A DNA stretch of 64,000 nucleotides from Colius striatus (taxonomy: Eukaryota; Chordata; Aves; Coliiformes; Coliidae), in assembly GCF_028858725.1 (NCBI RefSeq), contig NC_084759.1, positions 94,694,362 to 94,758,361 of the forward strand, read 5' to 3'. Numbering within the stretch: the first letter of the stretch is position 1; each line of letters begins with the position of its first letter. Position numbers and translations under genes: made by a program. Below are positions 1 to 14,859 of the stretch, piece by piece. A model generated the notes under the pieces. That model was not told the origin of the DNA and made no database searches. It saw only the letters and a program-made list of their open reading frames with translations.

Positions 1-2344
<2,344 letters not shown>

Positions 2345-2819
2345 ATGAATTTTAAGCAGCTGTGGGTCAGGACTAAAGCGCTTTCCATTTCCCAGGGCCC
2401 ATAGGTATCCCATAAACACCCATCTTCCTTATGGGCCCTGCCATGTTCATACATCACTTTCAGAAGCAAACCCTCCAGAGGTCAGCGCTCCCAGGAGCGA
2501 TGGCGTGTGTCAGCCAGCCCCTGGTGAAGCGACGTCACTCCAGCACAGCTTCCTTCCCGGGGAGCTGAGCTTCTAGAAAGGAGGAAGCCTGAATTGGTCT
2601 GGAGGTAGCGAGGGTGGGTAGAAAGGTACCCAGTCTGTTTCCAGGCCTATGGCTTTCTAACGTGCCTGGGCTTGAAGGTCTCCACAGTACTAAAGAGATT
2701 TTCGGTTCACTTCTATTTTTAAGACTTAAAACCTGAAAAAAAAAAAAAACTTTAGCAAGTTTACTGCATCTTGTGGACATATTAACTGTAAGGAAGTATA
2801 GGAAGATTCCCAGAGGGAA

Positions 2820-2826
2820 ACTGTGA
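2820..2826 (+). promoter_or_regulatory. Candidate miR-27 target site in RUNX1 3' UTR
   Basis: ACTGTGA is the 7-mer complement of the miR-27 seed, 476 nt after the stop codon. miR-27 is a reported regulator of RUNX1 in mammals. A second copy is at 5525-5531. A 7-mer alone occurs often by chance, so the call rests on context. Confidence 0.35.
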
Positions 2827-4493
2827 ACGCTTCTGTTTTAGCAATGCTGTGAATGAGAGGTTTTATATGTTGGACTTCATTCTTTCTTTTTTAAAAACAA
2901 ACAAACAAACATGTTGTATATTCCAAAGAATATGGAATTTTTTTATTGCAGGCGTTTTTTGTTTTGTTTTGAGTTTGTTTTTTTTTTTTTAGGATGCAGC
3001 TCATCCTGCTTTGCATCTAATTTGTTTTATTTCTCTTGGCACCTTATAAATTGCGAAAGAAAAAAAAAGATTTTGCTCTTTTTTGTTTTGTTTTAATCAT
3101 GCTTGCTTCTTTCTCGCTTTGTCAACTGAAAGAATCAGCCTCTTTTCAATGAGTTAATTTAACTTTTTTCTCTTGGACTTTTTTTTTTTAATACAACGGC
3201 TACAGCCTTGGGTCATTTTCAACTACTGTACTATTTTGATGCGTTCATTGATATTTATGCTTGATATTTAGACTTTTCTTATTTGTTGATACTATTATTA
3301 TTTAAATATGCTTATATTAAAAAAAAGATCAGCAATTGCCTTTTTTTTTTTTGGTAGCAGCCAAAGTCAAATTTATCACGTTGAAAAAGGCTGGAAGAAC
3401 GATGGGTAAAGTGACCTCCTAATTACCTAGAAATACTGTTTACAATTATCTCACTCTCATTTTACTCAGCTAACTGGACTCAGATCCTCAAAGGAATTTA
3501 GGTGCCCAACTCCCACTGAAACGATTTAGGCACCAAAATCCCTGAGAATTTCTGTGCCTTTCCACCCAGTGGAGCCATCTCTCCCTACTCCTTCCTTGTT
3601 TTTCCTTCATCACCAGTGGGGAACCTCAGGATCAGTAATCAGGATGTACGTATTTCATAAGGCAGACTCAATATTCCCTAACAAAATACATCCCCACACG
3701 GCCCCACTCTACTCCTGCTTCCTCACAGCGCTGGTGGAGGCCTCTTAGTCTTTCAAAAGTGAAAGCCAACTTGCAGTTATCATGGCAAGGGTGAAGTTCT
3801 GTCTCTGATGGAACTGGTGTGAGATTTGCTCCCAGCTCAGCAGGGCCAAGATTTCTGTACAGTACAAAAGCCACATTCCAGTGTGCTGGAAAATAGATCA
3901 GTTCAAAATAAGTTGAGCTGAAAAGGGTTGTCAAGCTCATCTGGAAAGCAGGCTAGCAGAGAAGGAGCCTTAACGGTTGTTCTGTCACCATCTTCTGATG
4001 GAAGAGGAAGGGTATTTAACACTGGTGCATGTAATGTTCTGTCCTGTAGCAAAAATGCAAGGCTTTATACTAACAGCATGTTTAATACAGAGTCGTCATC
4101 GTTGCCCATCGTTAACAGCATAAACATATCAGATGTCACTGTAAAGTTTATGGCACTATTTGAGGGTTTGGTCTGAATGCAGTTGTTGTACTACTCGTTA
4201 ATTACAAACTGCTGATGTTGACACGTGTGCGTTCCAAATTAACTGATTATTATTTAATGTACCTCTTAAATGAGTGAAACCATTGCAGGTCAACTCAGAG
4301 AGTATTTGAAAGCAGGACTTCAGATCAGTGTTTGATGTTTAAAAAAAAAATTAAAAGGATTCAAATTAAAAAGATCCTTGGCTGCAGGCAGCAAAACAGC
4401 TGGACTTATTTAAAACCATTTGTTTTTCAAGTTTTCGTTTTCTTTTTTTTTTTTTAATATGATTTTGCTTCTTTGTTTAAGTCAGATGCAGTA

Positions 4494-4500
4494 GCACTTT
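4494..4500 (+). promoter_or_regulatory. Candidate miR-17/20/106 target site in RUNX1 3' UTR
   Basis: GCACTTT is complementary to positions 2-8 of the miR-17/20/106 family. In mammals this family represses AML1/RUNX1 through its 3' UTR. The surrounding sequence (GCAGTAGCACTTTGGTATTG) is not low complexity. Conservation was not tested. Confidence 0.4.
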
Positions 4501-5744
4501 GGTATTGAAAAGTTACAAATTGAAGAATTTACATTGTCAATAAGGTCATTTCTATGCAGAAAATGGGGAGTGTTTCAAGAGACCTCAGCAAAAGTTCAAA
4601 ATGTTTCTGCTAAAAAACATGCCTGGCCTTGTGCTTTTCATTTAGTATAATATTCTTCATAATTTTCTAGAGTTTGCTCTGAACAAAAAATGCAGAAAAC
4701 TTCAAAATTATTTCAGAACAGTTAAAAATATCTTTTGGAAGTATGGAGACCTTGCTGAATACGGAAATACAGAGACCCTACCTGTTGTGACATTTACATA
4801 GTTGGAATCTCACCTCTTCAGTAGCCTAAAAAAAAAGTCCTTCACCACCAAACAGTAGCTCTGTTGCAGAATCCATCTTACATATTCTCTGTCGCTGTGC
4901 AATTAAAATCCTCACTTACTACAGCTCTCACATCTGCCTTGTGACTGGACTACCCAAATGCATAATATTGTGAGCCTGAGCCCAGAAGTGAGGGAGAGGA
5001 GAGGACCTCAGGGGAGCCAGATGCCTCACTGCAAGGAAAAGGCCTGTTGCAGCCAGGTGACTCCAATCAGGTGGCCAAAGTGAGGTTGACATGGCTAGTA
5101 TGCTCCCAGGCCAGTCTGTCACCACAGCCTGCTTTCTGCTAAAGCCTTCACTCCTTTCAGCCTGTAGCACTGTACTATCCACTTTTGAAAGGAAAAGATC
5201 AGGGACTCATGAGAAAAAGGCTACACAAAACATTTCTGATATCTACACCTCTGCTTTCTTTGCATTTGTCCTAAAGGTGAAGTTTAATTTTACTCTCCGT
5301 GGTGAAAAGGATGAGAAACTGCAGAACTGGTCACCACACTTACCCTGTGTCTCTACTGAGGTGCAACAAAACCCTGGGATTTACAGTGCCTCATTTGTGA
5401 GAATTGCCAGCAACTAAACTTTTGACTCTAACCTCTCTGCATATGTCAAGCACAGCAGAAAGCAGCACCATCTTTACAGAGGAAAAGCTGAGTTCATTAT
5501 CCCTCGCAATTAGTCTGTGTAATCACTGTGAGTTTCAGTGTATTCACACAACTGCTCATGAGAAACCACAGTCTACTCAAATCTATATTTTTGTAGCCAT
5601 CCCTTGCCCTACTGAGGACAGCAAAGATCTTCAAGGCTGTAAAAATGCTCTCATGTTATTCCTCTTGTATCTTAAGAGCACTTAGCAGGCAGAAAGAGGA
5701 CATTCAGATAAAATATTTCCCCCCTTCATACATCTCCAAATTAT

Positions 5745-5796
5745 AGTATATAAGTATATATTTTTATATATATATAATTTATATATATTTATATAG
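5745..5796. repeat. AT-rich low-complexity tract
   Basis: This is an alternation of TATA-type steps and short T runs, interrupted and not a clean microsatellite. It lies within the presumed RUNX1 3' UTR. Confidence 0.85.
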
Positions 5797-6103
5797 TTTT
5801 ATCATCCCCGTAGCTGAATGGAATTAAAAAAGGAACTATTGTGCTTCTGTTCACAAGTTGCAGTCAGCAGAGTGCCTTAGTGCCTTCCCCTACCAAAACA
5901 GAGTCAGTAGCAGTCCTCACTATCAGCTTGTATGTTCCTTTCACAAGACACAACTCATTGTCCAGATGCAGCCACCTCAGACAACGCCAAGGGAAATATA
6001 AGGTCTGGCTCTTATTTGCTCTAAGGCCCATTACTTTGCTCTCAAACATTTATGCTCACTTCAAGAGTTCCCTCTCTACTTCCAGGGTGATGTACAGAAG
6101 CTT

Positions 6104-6216
6104 TCACAGAATCACAGAATCTTAAGGGTTGGAAGGGACTTCAAAAGATCATCTAGTCCAACCCCCCTGCCAGAGCAGGACCACCTACAGTAGGTCACAC
6201 AGGAAGTCGTCCAGGT
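6104..6216 (-). mobile_element. CR1 LINE 3' fragment
   Basis: It starts with TCACAGAATCACAGAATC and continues through the diagnostic GGGTTGGAAGGGACTTC and ATCATCTAGTCCAACCCCC, stopping after GTCGTCCAGGT. The order on the plus strand is the reverse of a CR1 3' end, so the element lies on the minus strand and is strongly 5' truncated (about 113 bp). It sits inside the presumed RUNX1 3' UTR. Confidence 0.9.
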
Positions 6217-7373
6217 GATGGTGCAGATGGAGAGTGAAGGATTTGATTTGTAGAATTATGCCAAATTATTTACTGGAAAGGAAAAAAATAAAAAGCCCTT
6301 TTCCTCCAAATGGCCCACAGTCTTTGCCAGAGTGTTCCGTATCACCGGTACTCTTGAAACATTCATTACTACTTTCTGGGTGACCTTTTCCATTGGTGTA
6401 TTTGAAGATTCGGGAGAAGTGGATCATTTTGCTGTCTGAGCAAAACACTTGCCTGTTTTTCTGCATCATAACATTTTCGTATTTTATTTTTGTTAACCTT
6501 ACTTAGTCAGTACTGATCACTTTGGCATTTTTCTCCTTGTTCTTGAAAGGGTTGCATCAACAGAGTTACTTGTATTTATGTATGTAAATAGATTTCAAAA
6601 GCTTTGTGGCAAAAATATTTAGTGCTTGTAATTACTCCGCATTTTTTTTCATTTTTCTGTGTTTTTAATGAACTCACCTTTGTGTTTGCTTAAATACTGT
6701 AGTGAGACTTATTTCTTTCCAAATTAGTTATTTTAGGCTTCAAGATTAACTACATTTTATTGACTTTTGTAAGACAGTTATAGCATGGTCTCTATTCAAC
6801 ATTCTTCACTTTTTTTGTGGTAGGGGAGAAGTGAACGTGCAAAAATCTGTGGGTTATTTGTGATATTCCGGATTTGACAGTTAACATCTTTCTTTAAAAC
6901 AAAAACTAAACTTTCAGTCTGAGGTGGCCCTATGGCAAGTCTGAGAGGAGGGGACACAGCAGGAGATGAACTCCTATCAGCATGGCATCAAAGTGCATTT
7001 GTTCAGAGTTTACTGGCTATGTTTACAAAACAGATGCTGCAGCGTCCTGCAACAGTCACATTTTCCCTTGACACTGTGTCATGCTGAACATTTCCAGAAG
7101 GGGAAACTACTGGAAGTTTGCTTTTTTGTTTCAATTGCAGGGGATTTTTCTTTGCAGGGAGGGACAGGAGGGAACGTGGGGGGCTGCTGTTTTTTTGGAA
7201 CCAGATAGGAAAAGAGAATAGAGTAGATTTTTCCCCCACTACAGGAAGTCTCTAGATACCACATCAGAGTAGACTCTTGCTGTACATAGGGATGGCTGTG
7301 TCCAGCACCACGAGAGAATTCATTACAACTAGCACACAGAGCAGCTGGACTGCTGCGTTAGTTCTAATGAAGA

Positions 7374-7409
7374 CTTTCTTTCTTTCTTTCTTCCTTTCTT
7401 TCTTTCTTT
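7374..7409. repeat. CTTT tetranucleotide microsatellite
   Basis: About nine CTTT units with one CTTC interruption, near the presumed end of the RUNX1 3' UTR. Confidence 0.9.
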
Positions 7410-7459
7410 GTACCACAGTTTCCTCTGTAAATTCAATATCATAATTAGTGTGAATGACA

Positions 7460-7465
7460 AATAAA
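7460..7465 (+). terminator. RUNX1: Candidate distal poly(A) signal of RUNX1
   Basis: A canonical AATAAA hexamer is followed 5-40 nt later by GT-rich sequence (ATGTTTGACAAG, then TTGGCCTGGGGCGTT). It closes the AT-rich tract that begins at the RUNX1 stop. It was chosen because no equally good hexamer with a downstream element is seen between 2345 and here, apart from the A-rich one at 6288. Confidence 0.4.
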
Positions 7466-7485
7466 ATGTTTGACAAGTATACACA

Positions 7486-10400
7486 TTGGCCTGGGGCGTT
7501 CTTTCGTCGGGGACAAAACAACTGTCTCAGAGAAAAAGTAGCCATCAGAAAAAGGATATTGACTTTGTATCACTCAGAACATCATATATATCTTCCCATT
7601 TTTTTCTTTTAATGGTGTCTTTCTTTTTTTTTTTAAAAAAAGGACATTTTCCTGTTGTGGAGTGACCTGGCAAAAGGCCTGCAGTCCAATAGGATCATCA
7701 AAATAAGACTGAAATGAAACTCTGCAGATACAGAAGCCTAATAATTGCATTATATCTCTTCTTGATTAAATGTCGATATTTTAAGGTCATCTACAGCTCT
7801 TATTTTTCTCCCTTAATCTTTTGTTTCTTGGATTGGATCCTTTTTGATATTGACAAATTGAGCCTTACTTCAGGAGCTTCAGAACAGGTAGTTTGACATC
7901 ATGTTACTTACGAGACACATTGGTTGTTTTTCTCTATAGATAAATAATGAAACAGTAGTGTTAATGAAACATTAACATGAGGGAATCAAGCTTTCTAAAT
8001 GAAAAAAAAGAACCAACCCAGAGTCAATATTGAAAGTTGAATCTGAAAACCTCTGTATCCATGCAGATACATATATATATATATAATCTCCTAATATCGT
8101 CCCCACATTTGCATTATATTGAAGAAGCTTTCAGTAGCATCCTTCTAGACAATAATGTATATACACAAAGATTAACTTTCATACACTACTCTCCATGAAA
8201 TGAAGAACAAGCTACAAAGCAAACTGTTAAAGGTGTATTTGTCTTCTGACAACTTATTAGGTAGCACTCTATCTCTCAAAAGATAATTGATACCCTTTCT
8301 TAAGTTAGGGCCAAGACACTAAGATAGAACAGTTACTGAATTCCAGATAGCTCTTTAAAGGTTAGAAATGCTAACGCACACCTCTGAGGTGGTTACTAGT
8401 TACCCTGCTCCGTATGACCACCTGACATTTCTTTCTGACACAATCCCATGATACCTTAACAATGCTGCACTTACCTTTTTTCAAGGGTCTACCCTACAGG
8501 TTCCACTCCTTACCCTAGGAACCCAAGAGCACTTTTTTTAGAGGCAGAGGATGAAGTAGAGAGCATATTTATTTTGTTTCTTACTTTAACACAACAGGAA
8601 AAGAAGTTACAAATAGCGACAGTCAAAACAAAACCAAAAATATTACACCCAAGGGCATTGCAACAGAAATATTTGTTTCTAACTCATGAAGACTATGTAG
8701 AGAACATACCAGCAGAGTTCTCATTTTCTATGGTGGGTGAGACATCAGACTGCCATGACCATTTTAACTTGATGCACACATCCCACTGCCACTGAGGCTG
8801 CCTGTCCTTCCACGGTGGTTGGGGTGAAGGGAGGAAATGTGGGCAGCTGCCCTCTCCTGCCCCTCTGCCTTCTTCCCTGCCCAGGGGGACTGGTAAAACT
8901 GGGAGCACAGAGCAGGTAATGTGAGTCAGGGTAGCCCCCTGAGCTCCCTGGGCCCTTGAGGCAGCCCCATAGTGTCTGTTTTGGCAACTGAGAAAGGCCA
9001 TCTCTGTTCCACCCACTGGCTTCTTGAAGGGGAGGAAGAGGAAAGGGCAAAGAAGGTGACAAAGGCTAAGGCTGGAGGCTGATGTTTGTGAGAGGAGAGG
9101 CTGGCAAGGGTGAACTGCAAAAGGTTGTTGACTCCTCACAATTCACACCCTGACTGACAGCTCTTAATGACCTTTAATTACAAAGGCCATTGTCATGGAT
9201 GTTCTCCCACACTGCTTTGTTTGACTTGCCAATGAGGAAACCTTTCTAATCCAGGCTCCAAAGCAAAAGCAGCTTATTAAATACTATCAGCCTGCAAGGC
9301 ACCATGCAGTTCAACACAGATGTCCTGGAAAGACAACACAGGTGTGTTACCTTTAGTGTACGTGACATTTTCTCTTCTTTTCACTGCTTTGTCTCACATG
9401 ACAACAGGCATAGATGAGTGGTGCAAGTGTACTGTACCTAGAGTGATACCAATTTTTCTGAGCAGGTATGGAAATGCTGGTTACTGGTGCAGCACATGTA
9501 GTTACAGGACAGGCAATAAACTGCACTATCTGCTCCAGGACAGAGCATGAAACCTTGTTCATAGCGTTCACTGCTGCAACTGCTATAGTACAGGAAGACC
9601 TTGTAATGGCACCGTGATTTCCAGACATGACTGAAATATAACTCAGCCTAGTACTGTAAATGGGTCAAAAATACAAGTTATCCATGGCCCTGTATCTTTT
9701 TACAACCCTGGGCTTCTTACAGGTCTAGGAGACGATTTGGGAACATGTCTCAACTATGACTTCAAGCACCCCCTTCTTCTCCCTGGAAGACACCATTTTT
9801 TTCATTGTTTACCTTCACCGAGGGCTCACAATAATTTTGCCACTGGGATGCCCCGTGGAGCAGAACTTCTAATGTAGGCAGGATCTCAGGGAAAGAATGT
9901 CCGAATTACAGCTCATCTCAACTCTTGCCTGCTGGGGGAGGGAGGCACAGTGTAGATAAAAGCATGTTTAACCCTGAGGAGAAGGAAAATAAAAGCTCGG
10001 AACCTACAGGTCTTCATTGGAATGTCTAGCTACTGAATTAGGAAGCTTGTTTTCTGGTTTTAAGTTACAGGGACACCTAGAAGTCTCCCAGACTGGATTA
10101 GTCAGCACGAGTCACTGTCTGGGAATTGTTTGGGTTTGCGAGAGGAGGATAAAGCAATTTAGAAAGCAAATCTAATACACAGATGTAAAACATAGCCTGC
10201 TCTCATAGCAGGGAGGGATTTAGGTCTGATTTGTGGGCTTTATAAAATGCTGGTTCCTAAGGGTAGGAAGCCTGTCAAAAGAGAGAGAACCTGTTCCCTG
10301 CTGACAAGGAATTGTTTCCTGCAGCATGTAAAAAATGCCTCTGGCTGTATTACTTTAAAATGCCCCAAACACAGGAACACCTGTATCTTTTCTGGAGAAG

Positions 10401-11537
10401 CCTAGATGTCAATCTCACTATTACCTGCTGCTACACTTGACACATTCTGTAAGCTGAGAAGAGAGCCTGCATTCAGACTGCCTGCAGTTACAGTTCCTTA
10501 GGAGGTCTCTGACATCTGGGTGTTCCTCAGGCAGCCACTGGGTTTATGCCTTCTGGCTGCTTAGTTCAATTTCCCCTGTTTAGTCACACCAGAATCTTTC
10601 AGGTCCAAGACCTCCCAATTCAGAAAGCAGCTCCAGTTGCCATCTGCAGGGACATCATAGGTAAAAGGGTGCAGGTTTCCCAGCCCTAGCAGCTCAACAG
10701 GCACTGAACACAGCCACGGAGCCCAGCCCAGAGTATTCCAGTGTCCTCATTAGAGCAGCTGCTCATTTTTTTTTTATGTGGCCCTGTTCAAATGAGCCCA
10801 GTGGTCAAACTACACCATGTCTTTTGCATTTGGGGAGAATCACAGAAATGGAAGTCCTTTGAAATTGGCTAAAAATTAGCTAATTTTCACTGTAATGGTA
10901 AAATCTCAGCATGAAGCCGCTGTGGCAAACTTCATCCTTCCTCTCTTAAATATCTGTGATAAAGAGCTGCTCTGAAACAAGGCAACATGGGTTATCTTAC
11001 ATGCGGGATGTTCCCTGTTTCACTTTTGCCTTGTATAACAGTAGCAGTAGAGAAGGAGAAATAAATGTCCTACTCCCTTTCGTTCTCTGTTCTGCTCTTT
11101 CCCCTTAACACACGTGTCTGATATTTCTCCAGCCTCCTGCAGAACTAGGAGCTCAGTGATGTCAGTCCAACATGTGTAACTTTGGGGGATGTATAATCAC
11201 AGCCAGTCAAATGGCAGCATGTCCATCTCATGAGCATTACGATTCTGGAGCTGGACGAGAGGAAGAACAGTTTTTCTGATTTGAAAGAGAAAGCCACATT
11301 TCCAAAGCACTCTGCACATGGCAACCATCTGTCCATGTGGTCTTGATATAATGTTCAGTAGTATCCTTTTGAAAATACTGAAACCAAAATGATCTTGGTT
11401 GCCAAAGGTGGGAGCCTGCCAGCTTGGCTGGGAATGCTGGGCCTTCCAGGCTCCTTAGTCTGTAGGAATCAGGCACCACTGCTGATCCACAGCAACAGTG
11501 ACAGATGTGAGGTGACTCAGCACATTGCAGCATGGTT
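7486..11537. other. Intergenic sequence downstream of RUNX1
   Basis: I recognise no exon in this stretch. It contains a TA dinucleotide patch at 8070-8085 and a G/C-richer interval around 8800-9130 whose minus-strand open frames (up to 148 codons) are proline/serine-rich and resemble no family. No interspersed repeat was recognised. Confidence 0.6.
8070..8085. repeat. AT dinucleotide microsatellite
   Basis: About eight AT units (CATATATATATATATATAA). Confidence 0.85.
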
Positions 11538-11597
11538 TCATAGAATCATAGAACAGCAGGGGTTGGAAGGGACCTTTAAAGATCATCTAGTCTAGCT
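11538..11597 (-). mobile_element. CR1 LINE 3' fragment, very short
   Basis: TCATAGAATCATAGAACAGC is followed by GGGGTTGGAAGGGACC and AAAGATCATCTAGTC, the terminal 60 bp of a minus-strand CR1. The rest of the element is absent (5' truncation). Confidence 0.88.
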
Positions 11598-14109
11598 TAT
11601 CAGAAATACTTCTGAAAAGCCCTGAAAGTATGAGCGGCCAAAACCAAGCTCTTCCTGCAAAGGAATTTTGGCTACTTTTCAGTGCTGTCAGGACTGTGAT
11701 CTCACAGGATCACTTGGGTGACCTTGCAGACCTAAGGTGTTAAAGTGGCAGAAATTTTACCTTGCAATTCTGCCTTTCCAAATATGATCCCTCTAGACTG
11801 ACTTAATTAGCAAGATCACTTTGTAATGCCCTACATGCTTCCTAACCTCCCTGGGTCTTTAAGCATATCACCTCTTCAAAACTATTTGTGACCTTTCTCA
11901 GTGTCCTGTAGCCAAGCTTGAAATTTTCTGCTTTCTAAAGTCTTACAGGGACTTTAATTCTCCTTAAGACACAAAATTTTGGGGTTGCACTTGTCTTAGT
12001 TTTCCTGAGCATAAAGTTAATAAATGAGGAGTGAATCCAGAAATGCCTTTTACCCACAAACAGAACAGGAGAGAGTTAAAAGCTGGCAGGCTACTCTTTC
12101 AGTGGTGTTTGGCTTCAGCTGATGACTCCATAAAGAATACCTGCCAGTGTTCTTCCTCACCCTTAAAGAGGTAACTTTGGGTTTGCTTGCACTCTTTCCT
12201 TGAAGAAGATTATGTCAGTCCATAGCCAGCAAACAGAGAGGATAGGAGATGGGGAAGGAATGAAAGGAAGAAAAAATATGGAAATTAGGAAGTATGATTT
12301 GGAGATAAAACTACAAGTAGGTAGTCACTGTGCAAAGCACATTTGGTGTCTATGTATGTCTCAAGCAATGGTCTTTAAGGCAATCTTTGTTGCCATGTCT
12401 CCATTGCTGCCTACCTCACAACAGATGACTGTTTTCTGAATCTCCAATATCTGCTCATCAGATTTTAAACTCCTAAGATGCATCATTCATCCACATCTTG
12501 CTGTAGCATATATAAAATTACATGGTACAGTCAAGAAATATCCAAGTGTCCATTTAGCCAGTATGGTTTGGTTAAAGATGAAAAAGGAGTCAGTCATTGC
12601 TGAGTCTCCTCCTTGGGGATGGTGAATTTTGCCACTTCTCAAGGCTTTTGATACAACAGTGTGCTGAGACAAAAGTGGGTAGAAGAGAGAGGATCTTTTA
12701 GTCACTTCTGTGAGGAATATTTCTATGCCCTGTGTGCAACAATATCTACAGGCAAATTGAGATTTGCCTCCCACAGGAAGCTCGGTGGTTTCAGTAGCAC
12801 AGCTACACATGAGAGGAGTGAGTTGCGTTTGGTCTGTCTTGTAGGGGAAGAGCGAGTGAGAGATCAAATTTATTCCAAATCTTTAAATAAGTAAAATTAT
12901 GTTTCCTGTCAGTTATCCCTCTCATTTTGCAAATCTCTCTCAGAATTAAATTAGTCAAGTATCTCTTTTGTCATTTGTACCACCACTCACATACACTGAA
13001 GAGCTTTATGATTCAGTACTCTCAACTGCTGGTAATAACCCACCATTAGAAACTAACATAGCTTCCACAAGTTCCTTATCTCCTTGCCAGTTGTTACAAT
13101 GCTATATTAAATGCATATAGTTCATATCCACCCCTATGGGGTGCTATTGGATGTGTGTCTCTCTCAGATGGGTCCATGGTCCTTACAGACACCTGCAAGT
13201 ATGATGAGGGGATAAGTCCTTGCTCCTGTGGTAAGATGTGACCCATTTCAAGTGTCAATTTTAAATTTAGACTTATATTTTCTGAGTGACGTATCTTAGC
13301 ACAGAATCTGTGTGACTAAGGTTCTGTCTTTGTGTTCTTCACTTGCTGATGGCTTTAGCAAAATCTCTTCTTTCCCGTGCCTCAGTTTCCTCATCTGCAA
13401 ATGGGTAATGACAATGACCTTCTTCAAGCTCTTTGAGCTCCATTGATGAAAAGGTTCAAGGAGGGGAGGTTGTTGTTATTGTTGTCTGCAGTTTAAAAAC
13501 ACTCTCATAAATCACCTTTCAGGGATGGTGAAGCAGGTTTCATTGGCTCTGGAGCTGTATGACTGAAGAGAGAAGAATTTCCTTCTTTGGCATTTTCCCC
13601 TAGTTTTAATAACTTTGAACTCTTGCTTTAGATCTTGTTTACATTAGGCTGGTTTAGTAACTGTGTGTCTCCCTCCAGCAATTGTCTCTGTCTTCCCCAC
13701 CTTCCTCAGGTATTTGGTTTAGGTACCAAACATCTGACTCAGGCCTTTCTGGAGAATGGCTGAGTTGGGGTGGATGGAAGGAGGAATTCTTTTTCCTTGT
13801 TGTCAAGTAGATGGACTTAACAGGGAAAGGAGGAGGGGGAAGAAGGTGGAGGCAATGACTGTCGTGGGCATGGGCCCGGGGAACATAAAAATCTAGGCTG
13901 TTACCAAACTGATTTGGCCTCTGTTAAACATGAACTGTACAGATGCATTCTTTGAATGCAGTGGGTCACTTGGCGCTAATACAGCCTCTGGCTCCACAGA
14001 ACTCAGTTCCCAGCAGGATCAGCACAGCTGTTTCACGTTCAGTTCGGCTTTGAGACGTTTTGGCCCCAGAGGTTCATCAAAGACACAAAGCGTGAGCTGG
14101 GACCCTGGG
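11598..14109. other. Intergenic sequence between a CR1 tail and the CpG island
   Basis: No exon or recognisable repeat was found. The largest frame here, 126 codons on the minus strand at 12487-12867, has no domain-like sequence. Just before the island the sequence is purine-rich (GGAAAGGAGGAGGGGGAAGA near 13822). Confidence 0.6.
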
Positions 14110-14800
14110 ATTTTAAGACAGACAGAGCCCCTGCTGCAAGGGGGAAGCTTCCCCCCGCCCCGAGATCCACTGAGCACCTCCGTGGGCTCCCGGCCCAGCA
14201 GGCGCTTGCAAGGGAGCAGCCAGCGCCGAGGTGGCTCTCCTGCAGTCCTCACAGTCCTCCTCAGCCCCGTCCACGGCCCGGGCGCCCGCCCCGTCCCCCT
14301 CCGTCCGCCCGCGGGCCGCGGGAGTGCTCCCGTCACAGCCGGCAGGCAGGCCGCTAGAGGGCCAGCGCGCCCCGCCGCAAGCCGGGACGCGGGGGGTGCC
14401 GCTGCCCACGGGCCGCCCCGCGGCGCCGGCGGCGGGGGAGAGACGGAGAGGGGAGGATCCCGGAGCGCTGCGGAGAGCGCGGGGGAGCCCCTGGTTATGA
14501 GCCGCGCCGGCGGCGGGAGGGTCCCGGCGCGCTGCAGGGAGCACTGAGGAGCCGCGGTGTGCACTGAAGAGCCGCAGTGTGTGGCGGGCGACCACAGCAG
14601 GCCAGCGAGCTTAGGCGAGCAGAGAGAGAAGGCGCAGGCAGGCACCGAACCGAGGGCAGGCGTAGTGCCTCCTGGCCCGGCAGGAGCCGGGAGTACTGCA
14701 GGGAGAAACAAATGTTGCACTGGAGGAGGATGTTAGATAAAGAGAACTTGAGGCGCGCCGCGCCGGCTGTGGCCGCTAAGGTGCCTGGCAGGCAGGACCA
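14110..14800. promoter_or_regulatory. Orphan CpG island, probable promoter
   Basis: Composition jumps from AT-rich to strongly G+C-rich with many CpG dinucleotides between roughly 14110 and 14560, and at lower density to 14800. GC-box-like runs (CCCGCCCCG, GGGGCGGG-type) are frequent and I see no TATA box. Imperfect repeats such as GAGGAGCCGCGGTGTGCACTGAAGAGCCGCAGTGTG occur near 14546-14582. Overlapping open frames on both strands (205, 233 and 160 codons) are the expected by-product of few stop codons in GC-rich DNA and resemble no protein. The island lies 12 kb past the RUNX1 stop and 23 kb from the CLIC6 stop, so it is not the 5' end of either recognised gene. It may start a non-coding RNA in either direction. 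Confidence 0.65.
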
Positions 14801-14859
14801 GGCTTCAAACGCTGCCGCGTCACCCTTTCCTCACCGACCCTGGTGTTTTGCGTGCCTGG

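Larger units (their letters stand above)
2345..7485 (+). other. RUNX1: RUNX1 3' UTR (probable extent)
   Basis: After the RUNX1 stop codon comes about 5 kb of AT-rich sequence without coding potential and with many T runs, as expected of the long RUNX1 3' UTR. The best distal poly(A) signal I see is AATAAA at 7460-7465, followed by a GT-rich stretch. An earlier AATAAA at 6288-6293 follows a CR1 fragment. Matches to microRNA seeds occur: GCACTTT at 4494 (miR-17/20/106), ACTGTGA at 2820 and 5525 (miR-27), and ATACTGTA at 6694 (miR-144). An AT-rich low-complexity patch lies at 5745-5796 and a CTTT microsatellite at 7374-7409. The end point is an inference; no transcript was examined. Confidence 0.5.

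Noticed and set aside
8693..9139. 148-codon minus-strand ORF
   Set aside because: Pro/Ser/Leu-rich with overlapping frames of similar length; no motif, splice signal or promoter context.
14019..14720. Overlapping ORFs of up to 233 codons on both strands
   Set aside because: They lie in a CpG island where stop codons are rare. Products are low-complexity Pro/Ala/Arg/Gly-rich and frames overlap on both strands without any motif.
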